This document shows positions 1 through 8,834 of a stretch of 40,630 bases of DNA, piece by piece (position 1 is the stretch's first letter; each line of letters starts with the position of its first letter). Source of the DNA: Polaribacter marinus (GTDB taxonomy: Bacteria > Bacteroidota > Bacteroidia > Flavobacteriales > Flavobacteriaceae); contig NZ_JAKQYM010000012.1 of the NCBI RefSeq assembly GCF_022662535.1, positions 1 through 40,630 on the forward strand, written 5' to 3'. A program made the position numbers and the translations under genes. The notes beneath the pieces were generated by a model, which worked only from the letters and a program-made list of their open reading frames with translations, ran no database searches and was not told the origin of the DNA.

Positions 1-77
1 TTACTGATTACTGATTACTGATTACTGATTACTGATTACTGATTACTGATTACTGATTACTGATTACTGATTACTGA
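1..77. repeat. heptanucleotide tandem array (TTACTGA)11
   Basis: Eleven perfect copies of TTACTGA run from the first base of the window to 77, so the array is cut by the window edge and may be longer. The unit length is not a multiple of three and contains TGA, so every forward frame closes within 21 bases; the reverse frames close too (TCAGTAA). The array is therefore not coding. It ends only five bases before the ATG of the MerR-type gene, occupying the place where its leader and promoter should be. Confidence 0.95.
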
Positions 78-82
78 AACCT

Positions 83-412
83 ATGCATATAGATTTACCC
101 GAAAAACGTTATTATAAAATAGGAGAAGTAGCCAAAGCTTTTTCTGTAAATGCTTCATTGATCCGTTTTTGGGAAAAAGAGTTTGCTATTATCAAGCCCA
201 AAAAAAATGCAAAAGGGAATCGCCTTTTTACACAAGATGATATTAAAAACTTCAAATTAATCTTCAACCTTGTTAAAGAAAGAGGCTTTACTTTAGAAGG
301 AGCAAAACAAAAGCTTAAGAAAAATCCAGAAGGAATTGTAAATAATATCGAAATTATTAGCAGATTAGAAGCTGTAAAAGCAGAATTGCTTAAAATTAAA
401 AATCAACTATAA
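83..412 (+). CDS. MerR-family transcriptional regulator (short form)
   Basis: This 109-residue protein has the MerR winged-helix N-terminus: YYKIGEVAKAF (residues 10-20), then LIRFWEKEF (26-34) and the wing GNRLFTQDD (45-53). A helical stretch follows and ends in a short possible dimerisation helix (about 85-109). There is no C-terminal effector domain. From memory, flavobacteria carry a very similar short MerR protein next to lemA; here about 5 kb of catabolic genes lie between them. The start fits the family. It may regulate the downstream operon or the lemA group; the sequence does not decide this. Confidence 0.9.
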   Translation: MHIDLPEKRYYKIGEVAKAFSVNASLIRFWEKEFAIIKPKKNAKGNRLFTQDDIKNFKLIFNLVKERGFTLEGAKQKLKKNPEGIVNNIEIISRLEAVKAELLKIKNQL

Positions 413-526
413 AAAGTCAATTTATAGTAAAATAGTTTCTAGATATCAAGACGATACAAACACTACTTTTTTAAGAATTATTAGTTAATTTTAACTCATC
501 AGACCTATATTGTTTTCTTGATTTAC

Positions 527-557
527 TATGCGCGCATAATAATTTTCGCTATATTTG
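527..557 (+). promoter_or_regulatory. 12-bp perfect palindrome and -7 element upstream of the acyl-CoA dehydrogenase operon
   Basis: TATGCGCGCATA at 527-538 is a perfect palindrome and unusually CG-rich for this AT-rich DNA. Eleven bases further on, TATATTTG (550-557) matches the Bacteroidetes -7 consensus TAnnTTTG. No TTG lies at the usual 17-23 base spacing; the nearest (518-520) is 29 bases away. The palindrome sits where a dimeric repressor or activator would contact the promoter of the gene starting at 622. The rest of the 209-base gap shows nothing else clear. Confidence 0.4.
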
Positions 558-621
558 AAGATGTAAAAGCTTCAAGAAAAGAACAGAAGAATATTAAAAA
601 TAACTATAAAAATTCAATATT

Positions 622-2436
622 ATGCCAAAAAAGTATGTAGATCTCGAAACGCTTAAATACATACTTTATGATATTCACAAAATAGAAAATTTACTGTTTA
701 GAGAAAGGTTTCAAGAACATGATATGGAATCTTTAGATTTATTTATAAATTCAGTAAAAGAGTTTTCTGATAGAGAGTTGTATCCTTATTTAAAAGAAAT
801 GGATGAAACTCCTGCATATCATAAAGATGGAACTGTTATTGTGCATAAACAAGTAAAAAAGGTAATGGAAAAATCTGGAGAAATGGGCATTATTGCTGCT
901 TGTTTTGATTATGAAGATGGAGGTTTACAAATTCCAATATCTGTTTTTCAAGCAGCATTATATATTATGGATGCTGCCAATAATCATTTACCTGGTTATC
1001 CAAGTTTAACTTTGGGTTCTGCAGAATTAATTGTAGAGTTTGGAAGTGATGCTTTAAAAGAAACCTATGTACCAAATATGCTTGCTGGAACTTGGTCAGG
1101 CACCATGTGTTTAACAGAACCACAAGCAGGAAGTTCTTTGTCAGACATTGTTACAAAAGCAACTCCTACTAATGAAGGTTTTTATAAAATCACAGGACAA
1201 AAAATATTTATTTCTGGAGGTGATCATCAATTCTCAGAAAATTTTGTGCATTTAGTGTTGGCAAGAATAGAAGGGGCTCCAAAAGGAACAAAAGGAATTT
1301 CTTTATTTGTTGTTCCTAAACACAGACCAAAAGAAGATGGAACTTTAGAATATAATGATGTAATGACCGTAGCCGATTTTCAAAAAATGGGACAACGTGG
1401 TTATTGTACAACACATTTAGGTTTTGGTGATAATGACGATTGTAGAGGTTGGCTTGTTGGCGAAGAACATAAAGGTTTAGCACAAATGTTTTTAATGATG
1501 AATGGTGCAAGAATTGCCGTAGGTAGAGGTGCTGCAGCCATTGCAATGGCTGCTTATAGAACATCTTTACAATATGCAAACGAAAGACCACAAGGAAGAA
1601 AATTAACGGCTGATGGGAAGAAAAATCCAACAGAAAAACAGAGTTTAATAATAGAACATCCAGATGTTAGAAGAATGTTATTATTGCAAAAATCAATAGC
1701 AGAAGGTTCTTTAAGTTTAATCTTATTAGCTTCAAAATATCATGATATTTTAACCACGGCAACTTCAAAAGAGGAAAAGGAAAAATATAATTTATTATTA
1801 GAAATGATCATTCCAATTGTAAAAACCTATCCAACAGAAGCTGGTATTGTATCTGTAAATAATGGGTTACAGGTTCTAGGTGGATATGGTTTTTGTACAG
1901 ATTTTAGCTTACAACAATATTATAGAGATATTAGAATTATGGCTTTGTACGAAGGTACAACAGGAATTCAATCACAAGATTTATTGGGTAGAAAAGTACC
2001 TATGCAAAATGGAAAAGGTTTAGAGTTATTAGTTGCTGAAATTACGAATACAATTTTGGCAGCATCAAAAGATGATGAGTTAAAAAAATATGCAGATGTT
2101 TTAGGAGGTAAATTAAAACTTTCGCAAAAAGTATTAAGTCATTTAATGCCCTTTGCCATGAAAGGAAATTATGAACGTTATTTAGCCGATGCCAACTTAT
2201 TTATGGAGTATATGAGTATTGTTGTTTTAGGATGGTTATGGTTAGAAATGTCGGTAGATGCTAAAAAAGAGTTGAACAATGCGGATAAAAAATATTCAGA
2301 AACTTTCTATGAAAGTAAAATTCACACAATGAAGTTTTACTTTAAATATGAAATTCCAAAAACAAATGCATTAGCAGAATCCTTAATGAATACTGAAGTA
2401 GTAACTATTAAAAAAGATAAAGAATACATTTTATAA
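622..2436 (+). CDS. long-form acyl-CoA dehydrogenase (AcdB/DmdC-like, about 600 aa)
   Basis: This 604-residue FAD-dependent dehydrogenase should oxidise an acyl-CoA to the 2-enoyl-CoA in the cytosol. The N-terminal helical domain is followed by the flavin-contacting CLTEPQAGSS (163-172), TGQKIFISGG (191-200) and the C-terminal helical domain. The likely catalytic glutamate is E444 in ALYEGTTGIQ. The extra C-terminal part (about 460-604) is typical of the long acyl-CoA dehydrogenases that include methylthiopropionyl-CoA dehydrogenases; the substrate cannot be read from sequence. Its stop overlaps the next gene's start by one base (TAATG), so the two are translationally coupled. It is probably the first gene of a four-gene catabolic operon. 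Confidence 0.93.
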   Translation: MPKKYVDLETLKYILYDIHKIENLLFRERFQEHDMESLDLFINSVKEFSDRELYPYLKEMDETPAYHKDGTVIVHKQVKKVMEKSGEMGIIAACFDYEDGGLQIPISVFQAALYIMDAANNHLPGYPSLTLGSAELIVEFGSDALKETYVPNMLAGTWSGTMCLTEPQAGSSLSDIVTKATPTNEGFYKITGQKIFISGGDHQFSENFVHLVLARIEGAPKGTKGISLFVVPKHRPKEDGTLEYNDVMTVADFQKMGQRGYCTTHLGFGDNDDCRGWLVGEEHKGLAQMFLMMNGARIAVGRGAAAIAMAAYRTSLQYANERPQGRKLTADGKKNPTEKQSLIIEHPDVRRMLLLQKSIAEGSLSLILLASKYHDILTTATSKEEKEKYNLLLEMIIPIVKTYPTEAGIVSVNNGLQVLGGYGFCTDFSLQQYYRDIRIMALYEGTTGIQSQDLLGRKVPMQNGKGLELLVAEITNTILAASKDDELKKYADVLGGKLKLSQKVLSHLMPFAMKGNYERYLADANLFMEYMSIVVLGWLWLEMSVDAKKELNNADKKYSETFYESKIHTMKFYFKYEIPKTNALAESLMNTEVVTIKKDKEYIL

Positions 2437-3209
2437 TGAGTATAAAAAATCAATTTAATTTAGAAAACAAAGTAGTCATCATTACAGGCTCAAGTAAAGG
2501 AATCGGAAAAGCTATAGCGAAAGGATTGGCAGAAAACGGAGCACAAGTTGTAATTTCTAGTAGAAGTCAGGAAGCTTGTGATGAAGTGGTGAAAGAGTTT
2601 ACAAAAGAAGGCTTAAAAGCAGTAGGAATTGCTTGTCATATAGGAAAAGAAGAACAGCGAAAAAATTTGATTGATAAAACAATTGAAGCTTTTGGAAGAA
2701 TAGATGTTTTAGTAAACAACGCTGCTATCAATCCTGTATTTGGACCTATTGAAGATGTAGACCCTGCTATTTTTGATAAAATCATGGATGTAAATGTAAA
2801 AGCACCATGGTCTTTGTCTAATTTGGTTTTACCATATTTACAAGCAAATAAAAAAGGACGTATTATAAATATTGCTTCTGTTGAGGCATTAACCCCTGGA
2901 ATGGGTTTAGGTATTTATAGTACGAGCAAAGCAGCTATCTTGATGCTTACAAAAAACCAAGCTAAAGAATGGGGAAGCCATGGAATTACAGCCAATGCAA
3001 TTTGCCCAGGCTTAATCAAAACCAAATTTAGTGCAGCTTTATGGCAAAATGAAAAAATGTTAAGTAAGTTAGAAAGATCCATTCCAAGCGGAAGAATGGG
3101 AATGCCAGAAGAAATAGTAGGTTTAGCCTGTTTGTTAGCTTCGGATGCGGGTAATTATATGACTGGAGGCGTTTATACGGCCGATGGTGGATATATGATT
3201 GCGGGTTAA
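2436..3209 (+). CDS. short-chain dehydrogenase/reductase (SDR family)
   Basis: This 257-residue classical SDR has the cofactor loop TGSSKGIG (17-24), NNAA (94-97), the catalytic serine near S148 (IINIASVEA) and the catalytic pair Y161/K165 in YSTSK. It ends with the family's usual GGVYTADGGY. It should oxidise or reduce a hydroxyl/keto group with NAD(P). Placed between two acyl-CoA dehydrogenases, it is plausibly a hydroxyacyl-CoA or hydroxy-acid dehydrogenase, but SDR substrates are not predictable from motifs. It overlaps the preceding stop by one base. About 80 bases separate it from the next gene, within which TTATCAATT and AATTGATAA (3235-3243, 3265-3273) form a weak inverted repeat. Confidence 0.93.
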   Translation: MSIKNQFNLENKVVIITGSSKGIGKAIAKGLAENGAQVVISSRSQEACDEVVKEFTKEGLKAVGIACHIGKEEQRKNLIDKTIEAFGRIDVLVNNAAINPVFGPIEDVDPAIFDKIMDVNVKAPWSLSNLVLPYLQANKKGRIINIASVEALTPGMGLGIYSTSKAAILMLTKNQAKEWGSHGITANAICPGLIKTKFSAALWQNEKMLSKLERSIPSGRMGMPEEIVGLACLLASDAGNYMTGGVYTADGGYMIAG

Positions 3210-3288
3210 TCAATTAACACTTAACAATAATAAATTATCAATTTTTCATTTTTCGATAATTGGTAATTGATAAAAGAACATTGAATAA

Positions 3289-4509
3289 ATGAACTTCGAA
3301 TATTCAGAAAAATCAAAAGAGTTACAACAGAAGTTATCAACTTTTATAGAAGAACACATTGTCCCAATTGAAGAAGAATTTATTGCTTTTCAAAGTGATA
3401 AAAACAATATGTGGAAACGTTTTCCAAAGACAGAAATGTTAAAAGAAAAGGCAAAAGAAGCCGGTTTGTGGAACTTGTTTCTCCCAAAAGATTATGGAGA
3501 TTTAAGTCCGGGCTTAACCAATTTAGAATACGCTCCCTTAGCAGAAATAATGGGACGTAAAATTTGGGTTTCAGAAATTTTTAACTGTTCTGCTCCAGAT
3601 ACTGGAAACATGGAAGTATTAGCAAAATATGGAAATGAAACTCAAAAAAAACAGTGGTTAACACCATTAATGAATGGAAAAATTCGTTCTGCTTTTTTAA
3701 TGACCGAACCACAAGTGGCTTCTTCAGATGCAACAAATATTGAAACTTCTATTGTTTTAGAAGGCGATGAGTATGTGATTAATGGAAGAAAGTGGTGGTC
3801 TTCAGGAGCCATGGATCCACATTGCAAAGTGGCCATTGTAATGGGGAAAACAGATGCTACAAAGCATAGACATCAACAGCAAAGTATGATTTTAGTTCCT
3901 ATGGATACAGAAGGGGTAGAAATTGTAAGACCATTGTCTGTTCTAGGCTATTACGATTCGCCAGAAGGACATGCAGAAATTGTTTTAGATAATGTTAGAG
4001 TTCCAAAAGAAAATTTAATTTTAGGTGAAGGAAGAGGTTTTGAAATCGCTCAAGGGCGTTTAGGTCCTGGACGAATTCACCATTGTATGCGTTTAGTTGG
4101 TATGGCCCAATATGCCTTAGAATTAATGTCTCAAAGAACTTTAGAAAGAGCAACGTTTGGTAAGAAGTTTTATGAGTATAGTAGTATTAGACATGATATT
4201 GCAAAATCGCAATGTGAAATAGAACAGGCACGTTTGTTAACACTTTCTGCTGCTGATAAAATGGACAAGGCTGGTAATAAAGAAGCAAAAGACCTTATTG
4301 CAATGATAAAAATTGTGGCTCCAAATATGGCATTAAAAGTAATTGATAGGGCCATGCAAATTTTAGGAGGAAAAGGTGTTGGTCCCGATACATATCTGCC
4401 TCATTATTTTGCTGTAGCAAGAATGTTGCGTTTGGCAGATGGTCCCGATGAAGTGCATATGTATCAATTAGGGAAAAGTTGTATTCAAAAATATGGTAAT
4501 AATTCATGA
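3289..4509 (+). CDS. acyl-CoA dehydrogenase of the ACAD10/ACAD11 type
   Basis: This 406-residue protein has the acyl-CoA dehydrogenase fold: [13 protein letters not shown] (138-150), the WWSSGA segment (169-174), and the helical bundle with RATFGKK (287-293). Where ordinary family members have the catalytic YEGT glutamate, this one has LADGPDEVH (382-390), placing D384 in the base position. That signature is what I know of ACAD10/ACAD11. Those enzymes act after a kinase has phosphorylated the 4-hydroxyl of a 4-hydroxyacyl-CoA, and eliminate phosphate to give the 2-enoyl-CoA. The next gene is such a kinase and overlaps this stop by four bases (ATGA). The human protein fuses the two domains; here they are separate. 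Confidence 0.92.
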   Translation: MNFEYSEKSKELQQKLSTFIEEHIVPIEEEFIAFQSDKNNMWKRFPKTEMLKEKAKEAGLWNLFLPKDYGDLSPGLTNLEYAPLAEIMGRKIWVSEIFNCSAPDTGNMEVLAKYGNETQKKQWLTPLMNGKIRSAFLMTEPQVASSDATNIETSIVLEGDEYVINGRKWWSSGAMDPHCKVAIVMGKTDATKHRHQQQSMILVPMDTEGVEIVRPLSVLGYYDSPEGHAEIVLDNVRVPKENLILGEGRGFEIAQGRLGPGRIHHCMRLVGMAQYALELMSQRTLERATFGKKFYEYSSIRHDIAKSQCEIEQARLLTLSAADKMDKAGNKEAKDLIAMIKIVAPNMALKVIDRAMQILGGKGVGPDTYLPHYFAVARMLRLADGPDEVHMYQLGKSCIQKYGNNS

Positions 4510-5564
4510 GTAATCAAAAAGTAAGAAAAGGAGAAGAGTTGCCAGAAGTAGCTCTAAAAAAATATTTACAAGAAATAAAACTTATTAAATCTGTAGAAAG
4601 TGATTTGTTTGTAGAACAATTTACACACGGATTTTCCAATTTAACTTATTTGTTAAAAATAGAAAATAAGGAATTTGTTTTAAGAAAACCACCAAAAGGA
4701 GCTATTAAAAGAGGGCATGACATGAGTCGTGAATTTAAAGTGCAAAGTGCAGTTCATAAAGCATTTTCTAAAGTTCCAAAAATGTATGGTTTTTCTGATG
4801 ATGAAACTATTTTAGGGAGTGATTTTTACATCATGGAAAAAGTAGAGGGTATCATTTTAAATTATAAAGAAGCTCACAAAAGAAAGATATCTAGCGCAAA
4901 CTATAAAACCATTGCAAATTCTTGGTTAGATACTTTGGTAGATTTACACAATGTAGATTATAATGCAATTGGTTTAGCTGATTTAGGAAAACCAGATGGA
5001 TATGTAGAAAGGCAAGTTTCTAACTGGGGAAAGCAATATCTAAAAGCGAAAACCGATGAATATCCAGAAGCTGAAATGGTGATGAAATGGATGGACGAAC
5101 ATCAACCTAAAAAATATGACCATTGCTTAATTCACAATGATTTTAAGTATGATAATGTGGTTTTTAAAGACGATTCCTGGCAGGAAATTGCTGCAGTTTT
5201 AGATTGGGAAATGGCAACTTTAGGAGATCCTTTGATGGATTTAGGAACTTCTCTAGGATATTGGACAGTGGCTACAGATCACGATTTTGTAAAACAAGGA
5301 ATTCCGTCTCCAACTATTTTTGAAGGAAACCCTATTAGAAGTGAAATTGCAAAAATGTATGCTGATAAATCAGGAAGAAACGTAGATAATTTAGTGTTTT
5401 ATTATGTTTTTGGCTTATTTAAAATTGCTGTAATTGCGCAACAAATTTATTTTAGATATTCTAAAGGATGGACTACCGATCCACGTTTTGCAAACCTTAA
5501 TAAAGCTGCAGAATTATGTTGTAAATTGGCTTTAAAATCTATAAAAACAAAATCAATAGACTAA
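4506..5564 (+). CDS. APH-fold phosphotransferase, partner of the ACAD11-type enzyme
   Basis: This 352-residue aminoglycoside-phosphotransferase-fold kinase corresponds to the N-terminal half of ACAD11 and to LvaA of Pseudomonas levulinate catabolism. Visible motifs are the nucleotide loop HGFSNLTY (41-48), a candidate ATP lysine in VLRK (58-61), the catalytic loop HNDFKYDN (210-217, D212 as base) and the metal-binding [12 protein letters not shown] (231-242). The probable substrate is a 4-hydroxyacyl-CoA, phosphorylated so that the upstream dehydrogenase can remove phosphate. It is unlikely to be an antibiotic-resistance enzyme, given the coupling and the motif context. It is the last gene of the block; 152 bases follow before lemA. 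Confidence 0.9.
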   Translation: MSNQKVRKGEELPEVALKKYLQEIKLIKSVESDLFVEQFTHGFSNLTYLLKIENKEFVLRKPPKGAIKRGHDMSREFKVQSAVHKAFSKVPKMYGFSDDETILGSDFYIMEKVEGIILNYKEAHKRKISSANYKTIANSWLDTLVDLHNVDYNAIGLADLGKPDGYVERQVSNWGKQYLKAKTDEYPEAEMVMKWMDEHQPKKYDHCLIHNDFKYDNVVFKDDSWQEIAAVLDWEMATLGDPLMDLGTSLGYWTVATDHDFVKQGIPSPTIFEGNPIRSEIAKMYADKSGRNVDNLVFYYVFGLFKIAVIAQQIYFRYSKGWTTDPRFANLNKAAELCCKLALKSIKTKSID

Positions 5565-5651
5565 GTAAAATTGTTAAATAATTATTGTTACAAATACTAA
5601 ATTTATCACAGGCCTTACAATTAAGTTACTCAGAGGAATATCTCTTTTAAA

Positions 5652-5676
5652 TTGTCAAGAATATTAAGTAAGTTTG
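5652..5676 (+). promoter_or_regulatory. candidate promoter of the lemA-TPM operon
   Basis: TAAGTTTG at 5669-5676 is a full match to the Bacteroidetes -7 element TAnnTTTG, 40 bases before the lemA ATG. A TTG at 5652-5654 lies upstream, but the 14-base gap is shorter than the usual 17-23, so only the -7 half is convincing. Confidence 0.4.
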
Positions 5677-5716
5677 TAATACAGAAAATCAACATAAAAA
5701 TTAAAATTTAGAAATT

Positions 5717-6328
5717 ATGAAAAAATGGTTAATTCCCGTAATAATAATTGTAGTTATTGTTTTTGGACTTTATAAATGGGGTGTAGGATTTAATAATACA
5801 GCCGTAAAATTAAACGAAAACATTTCAGAATCTTGGGGGAATGTTCAAACTGCTTATCAACGTAGAAATGATTTGATTGGAAATTTAGTAAAAACAGTAC
5901 AAGGAGCAGCCGATTTTGAAAAAGGAACTTTGGTTGGCGTTATAGAAGCTAGAGCAAAAGCAACATCAATCAATATTGATCCTTCTAAAGTAACACCACA
6001 ACAACTTGCAGAATTTAATAAGGTACAAGGAGGTTTAAGTGGAGCTCTTAAAAGCTTATTAGTAACTGTAGAACGTTATCCAGATTTAAAAGCAAATCAA
6101 AACTTTTTAAAATTACAAGATGAATTGGCGAGTACAGAAAACCAAATTTTAACGGCAAGAACTCGTTTTAATGAAAATGTAAAACCTTACAATAACCATG
6201 TTAAAACCTTTCCAAATTCAATTTTAGCAGGATGGTTTAATTTTGAAGGAAAACCTTATTTTGAATCGGAAGCTGGAGCAGAAAAACCAGTAGATGTGAA
6301 TTTTGATTTTAATAAGAAAAAAGAATAA
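5717..6328 (+). CDS. lemA: LemA family membrane protein
   Basis: The 203-residue protein starts with MKKW and one membrane helix (about 4-22). A long helical-bundle region with the family pattern SWGNVQTAYQRRNDLIGNLV (39-58) follows, with NENVKPYNN (about 162-170) near the end of the bundle. The soluble part should lie outside the cytoplasmic membrane. Its biochemical role is unknown; genes for LemA and TPM-domain (YgcG/Psb32-like) proteins are commonly neighbours, as here. The next gene begins directly after its stop (TAAATG), so the three genes from 5717 to 7594 are one operon. Confidence 0.95.
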   Translation: MKKWLIPVIIIVVIVFGLYKWGVGFNNTAVKLNENISESWGNVQTAYQRRNDLIGNLVKTVQGAADFEKGTLVGVIEARAKATSINIDPSKVTPQQLAEFNKVQGGLSGALKSLLVTVERYPDLKANQNFLKLQDELASTENQILTARTRFNENVKPYNNHVKTFPNSILAGWFNFEGKPYFESEAGAEKPVDVNFDFNKKKE

Positions 6329-6763
6329 ATGTCTAAAGTAGAAGAGTTTCTTAGCAAAGAAGAAGAACAAGAAATTATTTCTGCCATAAGGATTGCAGAG
6401 AAAAATACTTCTGGTGAAATACGAGTTCATATTGAATCTTCTACAGAGAAGGATCATTACGAACGTGCGCTAGAAGTATTTTATCTCTTAAAAATGAATA
6501 ATACCAAAGAGTCAAATGCAGTGCTGCTTTACGTAGCTGTAAACGACAAGAAGTTTGTGATTTATGGTGATAAAGGGATTAACGAGGTTGTTCCAAAAAA
6601 CTTTTGGAATTCTACCAAAGATGTTATCCAAAATCATTTTAAACAAGGTCATTTTAAACAAGGAATTGTAGACGGAATTTTAAAAGCAGGTGAAGAATTA
6701 CAAATCCATTTTCCTTGGCAAACTAATGATGAGAACGAATTATCTAATGAAATTTCTAAATAA
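6329..6763 (+). CDS. TPM-domain protein, soluble
   Basis: This 144-residue protein consists of a single TPM (YgcG/Psb32-like) domain: the N-terminal EEEQEIISAIRIAEKNTSGEIRVHIE-type helix-strand (about 11-36) and AVLLYVAVNDKKFVIYGDKGI (64-84) are characteristic. There is no signal peptide or membrane helix, unlike the following TPM protein, so it is likely cytosolic or membrane-associated through LemA. It is contiguous with lemA upstream and three bases from the next gene. The molecular function is not established. Confidence 0.9.
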   Translation: MSKVEEFLSKEEEQEIISAIRIAEKNTSGEIRVHIESSTEKDHYERALEVFYLLKMNNTKESNAVLLYVAVNDKKFVIYGDKGINEVVPKNFWNSTKDVIQNHFKQGHFKQGIVDGILKAGEELQIHFPWQTNDENELSNEISK

Positions 6764-6766
6764 TTA

Positions 6767-7594
6767 ATGAATTTTTTTAAATCACTAAAACTTATAGTTT
6801 TCTTAATTGGATTATTTACATCTCAAATTGTTTTTGGGCAATTTACTATTCCTAATAAACCAGCAAAAATAAAAGACCAAAAAGCGGTTTATGATTATAT
6901 AGATCTGTTAAATGAAAATGAAAATTTATCATTAGAAAATAAGTTAATACGTTATTCAGATACTACATCTACTCAGATTGTAGTCGCAATTATTAAAACT
7001 ACCAATAACGAAAGTATTGGAGTCTTGGCACCAAGATGGGCTCAGAAATGGGGGATTGGTCAAGAAAAAGAAGATAATGGAGTTTTTATATTGCTTGCAG
7101 AACAAGATCGTAAAATATGGATTGCTCCAGGTTATGGTGTAGAACATAAGTTAACTGCAGGAGTTACAGGAGAACTGGTAAGAAATATTATCCTTCCAGA
7201 ATTTAAAAAAGGAAGCTATTATAAAGGATTAGATAAAGGTGTAGATGCTATTTTTCAAGTTTTAAACGGCGAGTATAAAGGCACTAGAAAGAATAACTCA
7301 GATTCAGAATTTGATCCAGGAGTTTTTGTTTTTATCATTATTGTTATCATCTTTTTTATTTTAATTTCTAGAGGAAATAGAAATAATAGAGGAGGAGGTA
7401 GAGGTTATAGAAAGCGTACACTAGCTTCCGATATTTTAGAAACTATTATTTTAAGTAATGCTGGTAGAGGCGGAGGAAGTTTTGGTGGTGGATTTGGAGG
7501 CTCTTCTGGAGGAGGAAGCTTTGGCGGAGGCGGCTTTGGAGGTGGCTTCGGTGGAGGTGGATTTAGTGGAGGTGGTGCTGGTGGTAGCTGGTAA
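6767..7594 (+). CDS. TPM-domain protein with signal peptide, membrane anchor and glycine-rich tail
   Basis: This 275-residue secreted TPM protein has a signal peptide (1 to about 25, ending VFGQ), a TPM domain (about 33-168, with GIGQEKEDNGVFILLAEQDR at 96-115 and WIAPGYGVE at 118-126) and a membrane helix (186-200). An Arg-rich linker and a tail composed almost only of Gly, Phe and Ser (233-275) follow. The Gly-rich end is usual for this family and its DNA is locally repetitive (about 7460-7590), so copy number may vary between strains. The TPM domain should face the periplasm, next to LemA. Confidence 0.92.
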   Translation: MNFFKSLKLIVFLIGLFTSQIVFGQFTIPNKPAKIKDQKAVYDYIDLLNENENLSLENKLIRYSDTTSTQIVVAIIKTTNNESIGVLAPRWAQKWGIGQEKEDNGVFILLAEQDRKIWIAPGYGVEHKLTAGVTGELVRNIILPEFKKGSYYKGLDKGVDAIFQVLNGEYKGTRKNNSDSEFDPGVFVFIIIVIIFFILISRGNRNNRGGGRGYRKRTLASDILETIILSNAGRGGGSFGGGFGGSSGGGSFGGGGFGGGFGGGGFSGGGAGGSW

Positions 7595-7610
7595 TAAATA
7601 CATTTTTTAG

Positions 7611-8459
7611 ATGAAAAAAATTATTTTATTTTTTGTAATAACATTTTGTTTGAGTTGCCAAGATTTTGGCAGTTTAAAACTCATTTCAAGTTTATCTAAG
7701 GATCTAGAAGAAGTTTCTGGAACCGAAGTAGTTCCGAATTCGAATTTAGTTTGGATGCTAAATGATGGTGGAAATAAACCTAAAATCTTTGGAGTTTCTG
7801 AAAAAGGTAATATTGTTAAAGAATTGGTGATCAATGCAAAAAACAACGACTGGGAAGATTTAACTTCTGATGAAGAAGGAAATATTTATATTGGAGACTT
7901 TGGGAATAATCAAAGTAAAAGAAAAAACCTTGCTATTTTAAAAGTAAAACAGAAAGATTTAAATAGTACAGAAAAAGTTGATGTAGAAAAAATTAAATTT
8001 TATTATCCTAATCAAACAAAGTTTCCTCCTAAAAAGAAACAATTGTTTTTTGACGCCGAATCTTTTTTCTATTATAAAAATTCATTTTATATTTTTACTA
8101 AAAGTAGAGTGAAAAATAAGTTTGGTAAAACATCTTTATACAAAGTTCCTGCTGTTGTAGGAAATCATAAAGCAGAATTTATTTCAGAATTTACCAACTG
8201 TAATGAAATGGAATGTTGGATTACCTCTGCAGATATTTCTAATGATGGTAGTAAAGTGGTTTTACTGACCCTTTCTTCTGTTTTAGTTTTTACAGATTTT
8301 GAAAAAGATGATTTTTTATCAGGAAAAATAACAAAAATTCCTTTAAAATATAGCTCTCAAAAAGAAGGTGTTACATTTAAAGATCATAACACCTTGTTAA
8401 TTACCGATGAAAAAGCTCATGGTGCTGGCGGTAATTTTTATAAGATAAAAATAAACTAA
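7611..8459 (+). CDS. putative beta-propeller lipoprotein of unknown function
   Basis: This 282-residue protein has a lipoprotein signal (1-15) with lipobox FCLSC, so Cys16 should be lipidated. The mature part carries repeated short strands with Asp/Gly turns, such as WMLNDGG (48-54), NDWEDLTSDEEGNIYIGDFG (79-98) and WITSADISNDGS, as in calcium-binding propeller or NHL-like proteins. I do not recognise a catalytic motif. It starts 17 bases after the TPM gene and could be the last member of that operon. Its stop overlaps the convergent DUF423 gene by four bases. Confidence 0.75.
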   Translation: MKKIILFFVITFCLSCQDFGSLKLISSLSKDLEEVSGTEVVPNSNLVWMLNDGGNKPKIFGVSEKGNIVKELVINAKNNDWEDLTSDEEGNIYIGDFGNNQSKRKNLAILKVKQKDLNSTEKVDVEKIKFYYPNQTKFPPKKKQLFFDAESFFYYKNSFYIFTKSRVKNKFGKTSLYKVPAVVGNHKAEFISEFTNCNEMECWITSADISNDGSKVVLLTLSSVLVFTDFEKDDFLSGKITKIPLKYSSQKEGVTFKDHNTLLITDEKAHGAGGNFYKIKIN

Positions 8460-8827
8460 GAAACAAATTCATAGAGTAATAATATCCACCCTAAAACTAA
8501 AAACAATCCACCTAAAGGTGTAATTGGGCCTAGAAATTTTAGCTTTTTATTCTTAGTGGAAGATAATACCAATCCGTAAATGGAAAAGGAAAACAGGAGG
8601 ATTCCAATTATAAAAGCATAGATTATGTGTATAGGAATATTAAAGTTTACTTGGAATCCTAAAAGCAATAATACAATTGCATGATACATTTGATATTTTA
8701 CACCAGTTTCAAAACTTTGTAATTGTTCTATAGATAGTTTTTTCTTTAGTAAGTGAGCTCCAAAAGCACCAAAAATTACAGCAGTTGCTCCATAAAAAGC
8801 ACCAAAAATCAATCCCAAATTTTCCAT
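8456..8827 (-). CDS. DUF423 family membrane protein
   Basis: This 123-residue protein is built of four membrane helices with the family's hallmark start GAFYGATAVIFGAFGAHLLKK (9-29) and the YHAIVLL segment near 48-54. Function is unknown. It lies seven bases downstream of the large phosphatase lipoprotein gene on the same strand, and its end overlaps the convergent gene by four bases. Confidence 0.92.
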   Translation of the reverse strand: MENLGLIFGAFYGATAVIFGAFGAHLLKKKLSIEQLQSFETGVKYQMYHAIVLLLLGFQVNFNIPIHIIYAFIIGILLFSFSIYGLVLSSTKNKKLKFLGPITPLGGLFLVLGWILLLYEFVS

Positions 8828-8834
8828 TCTTTTT

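Noticed and set aside
407..427. Terminator after the MerR gene
   Set aside because: CTATAAA/TTTATAG is a weak AT stem without a following T run.
3235..3273. Inverted repeat TTATCAATT/AATTGATAA between the SDR and the ACAD11-like gene
   Set aside because: Short arms in very AT-rich DNA with no T tract; likely chance.
4506..5564. Antibiotic-resistance aminoglycoside kinase
   Set aside because: Coupling to an ACAD11-type dehydrogenase points to acyl-CoA metabolism.
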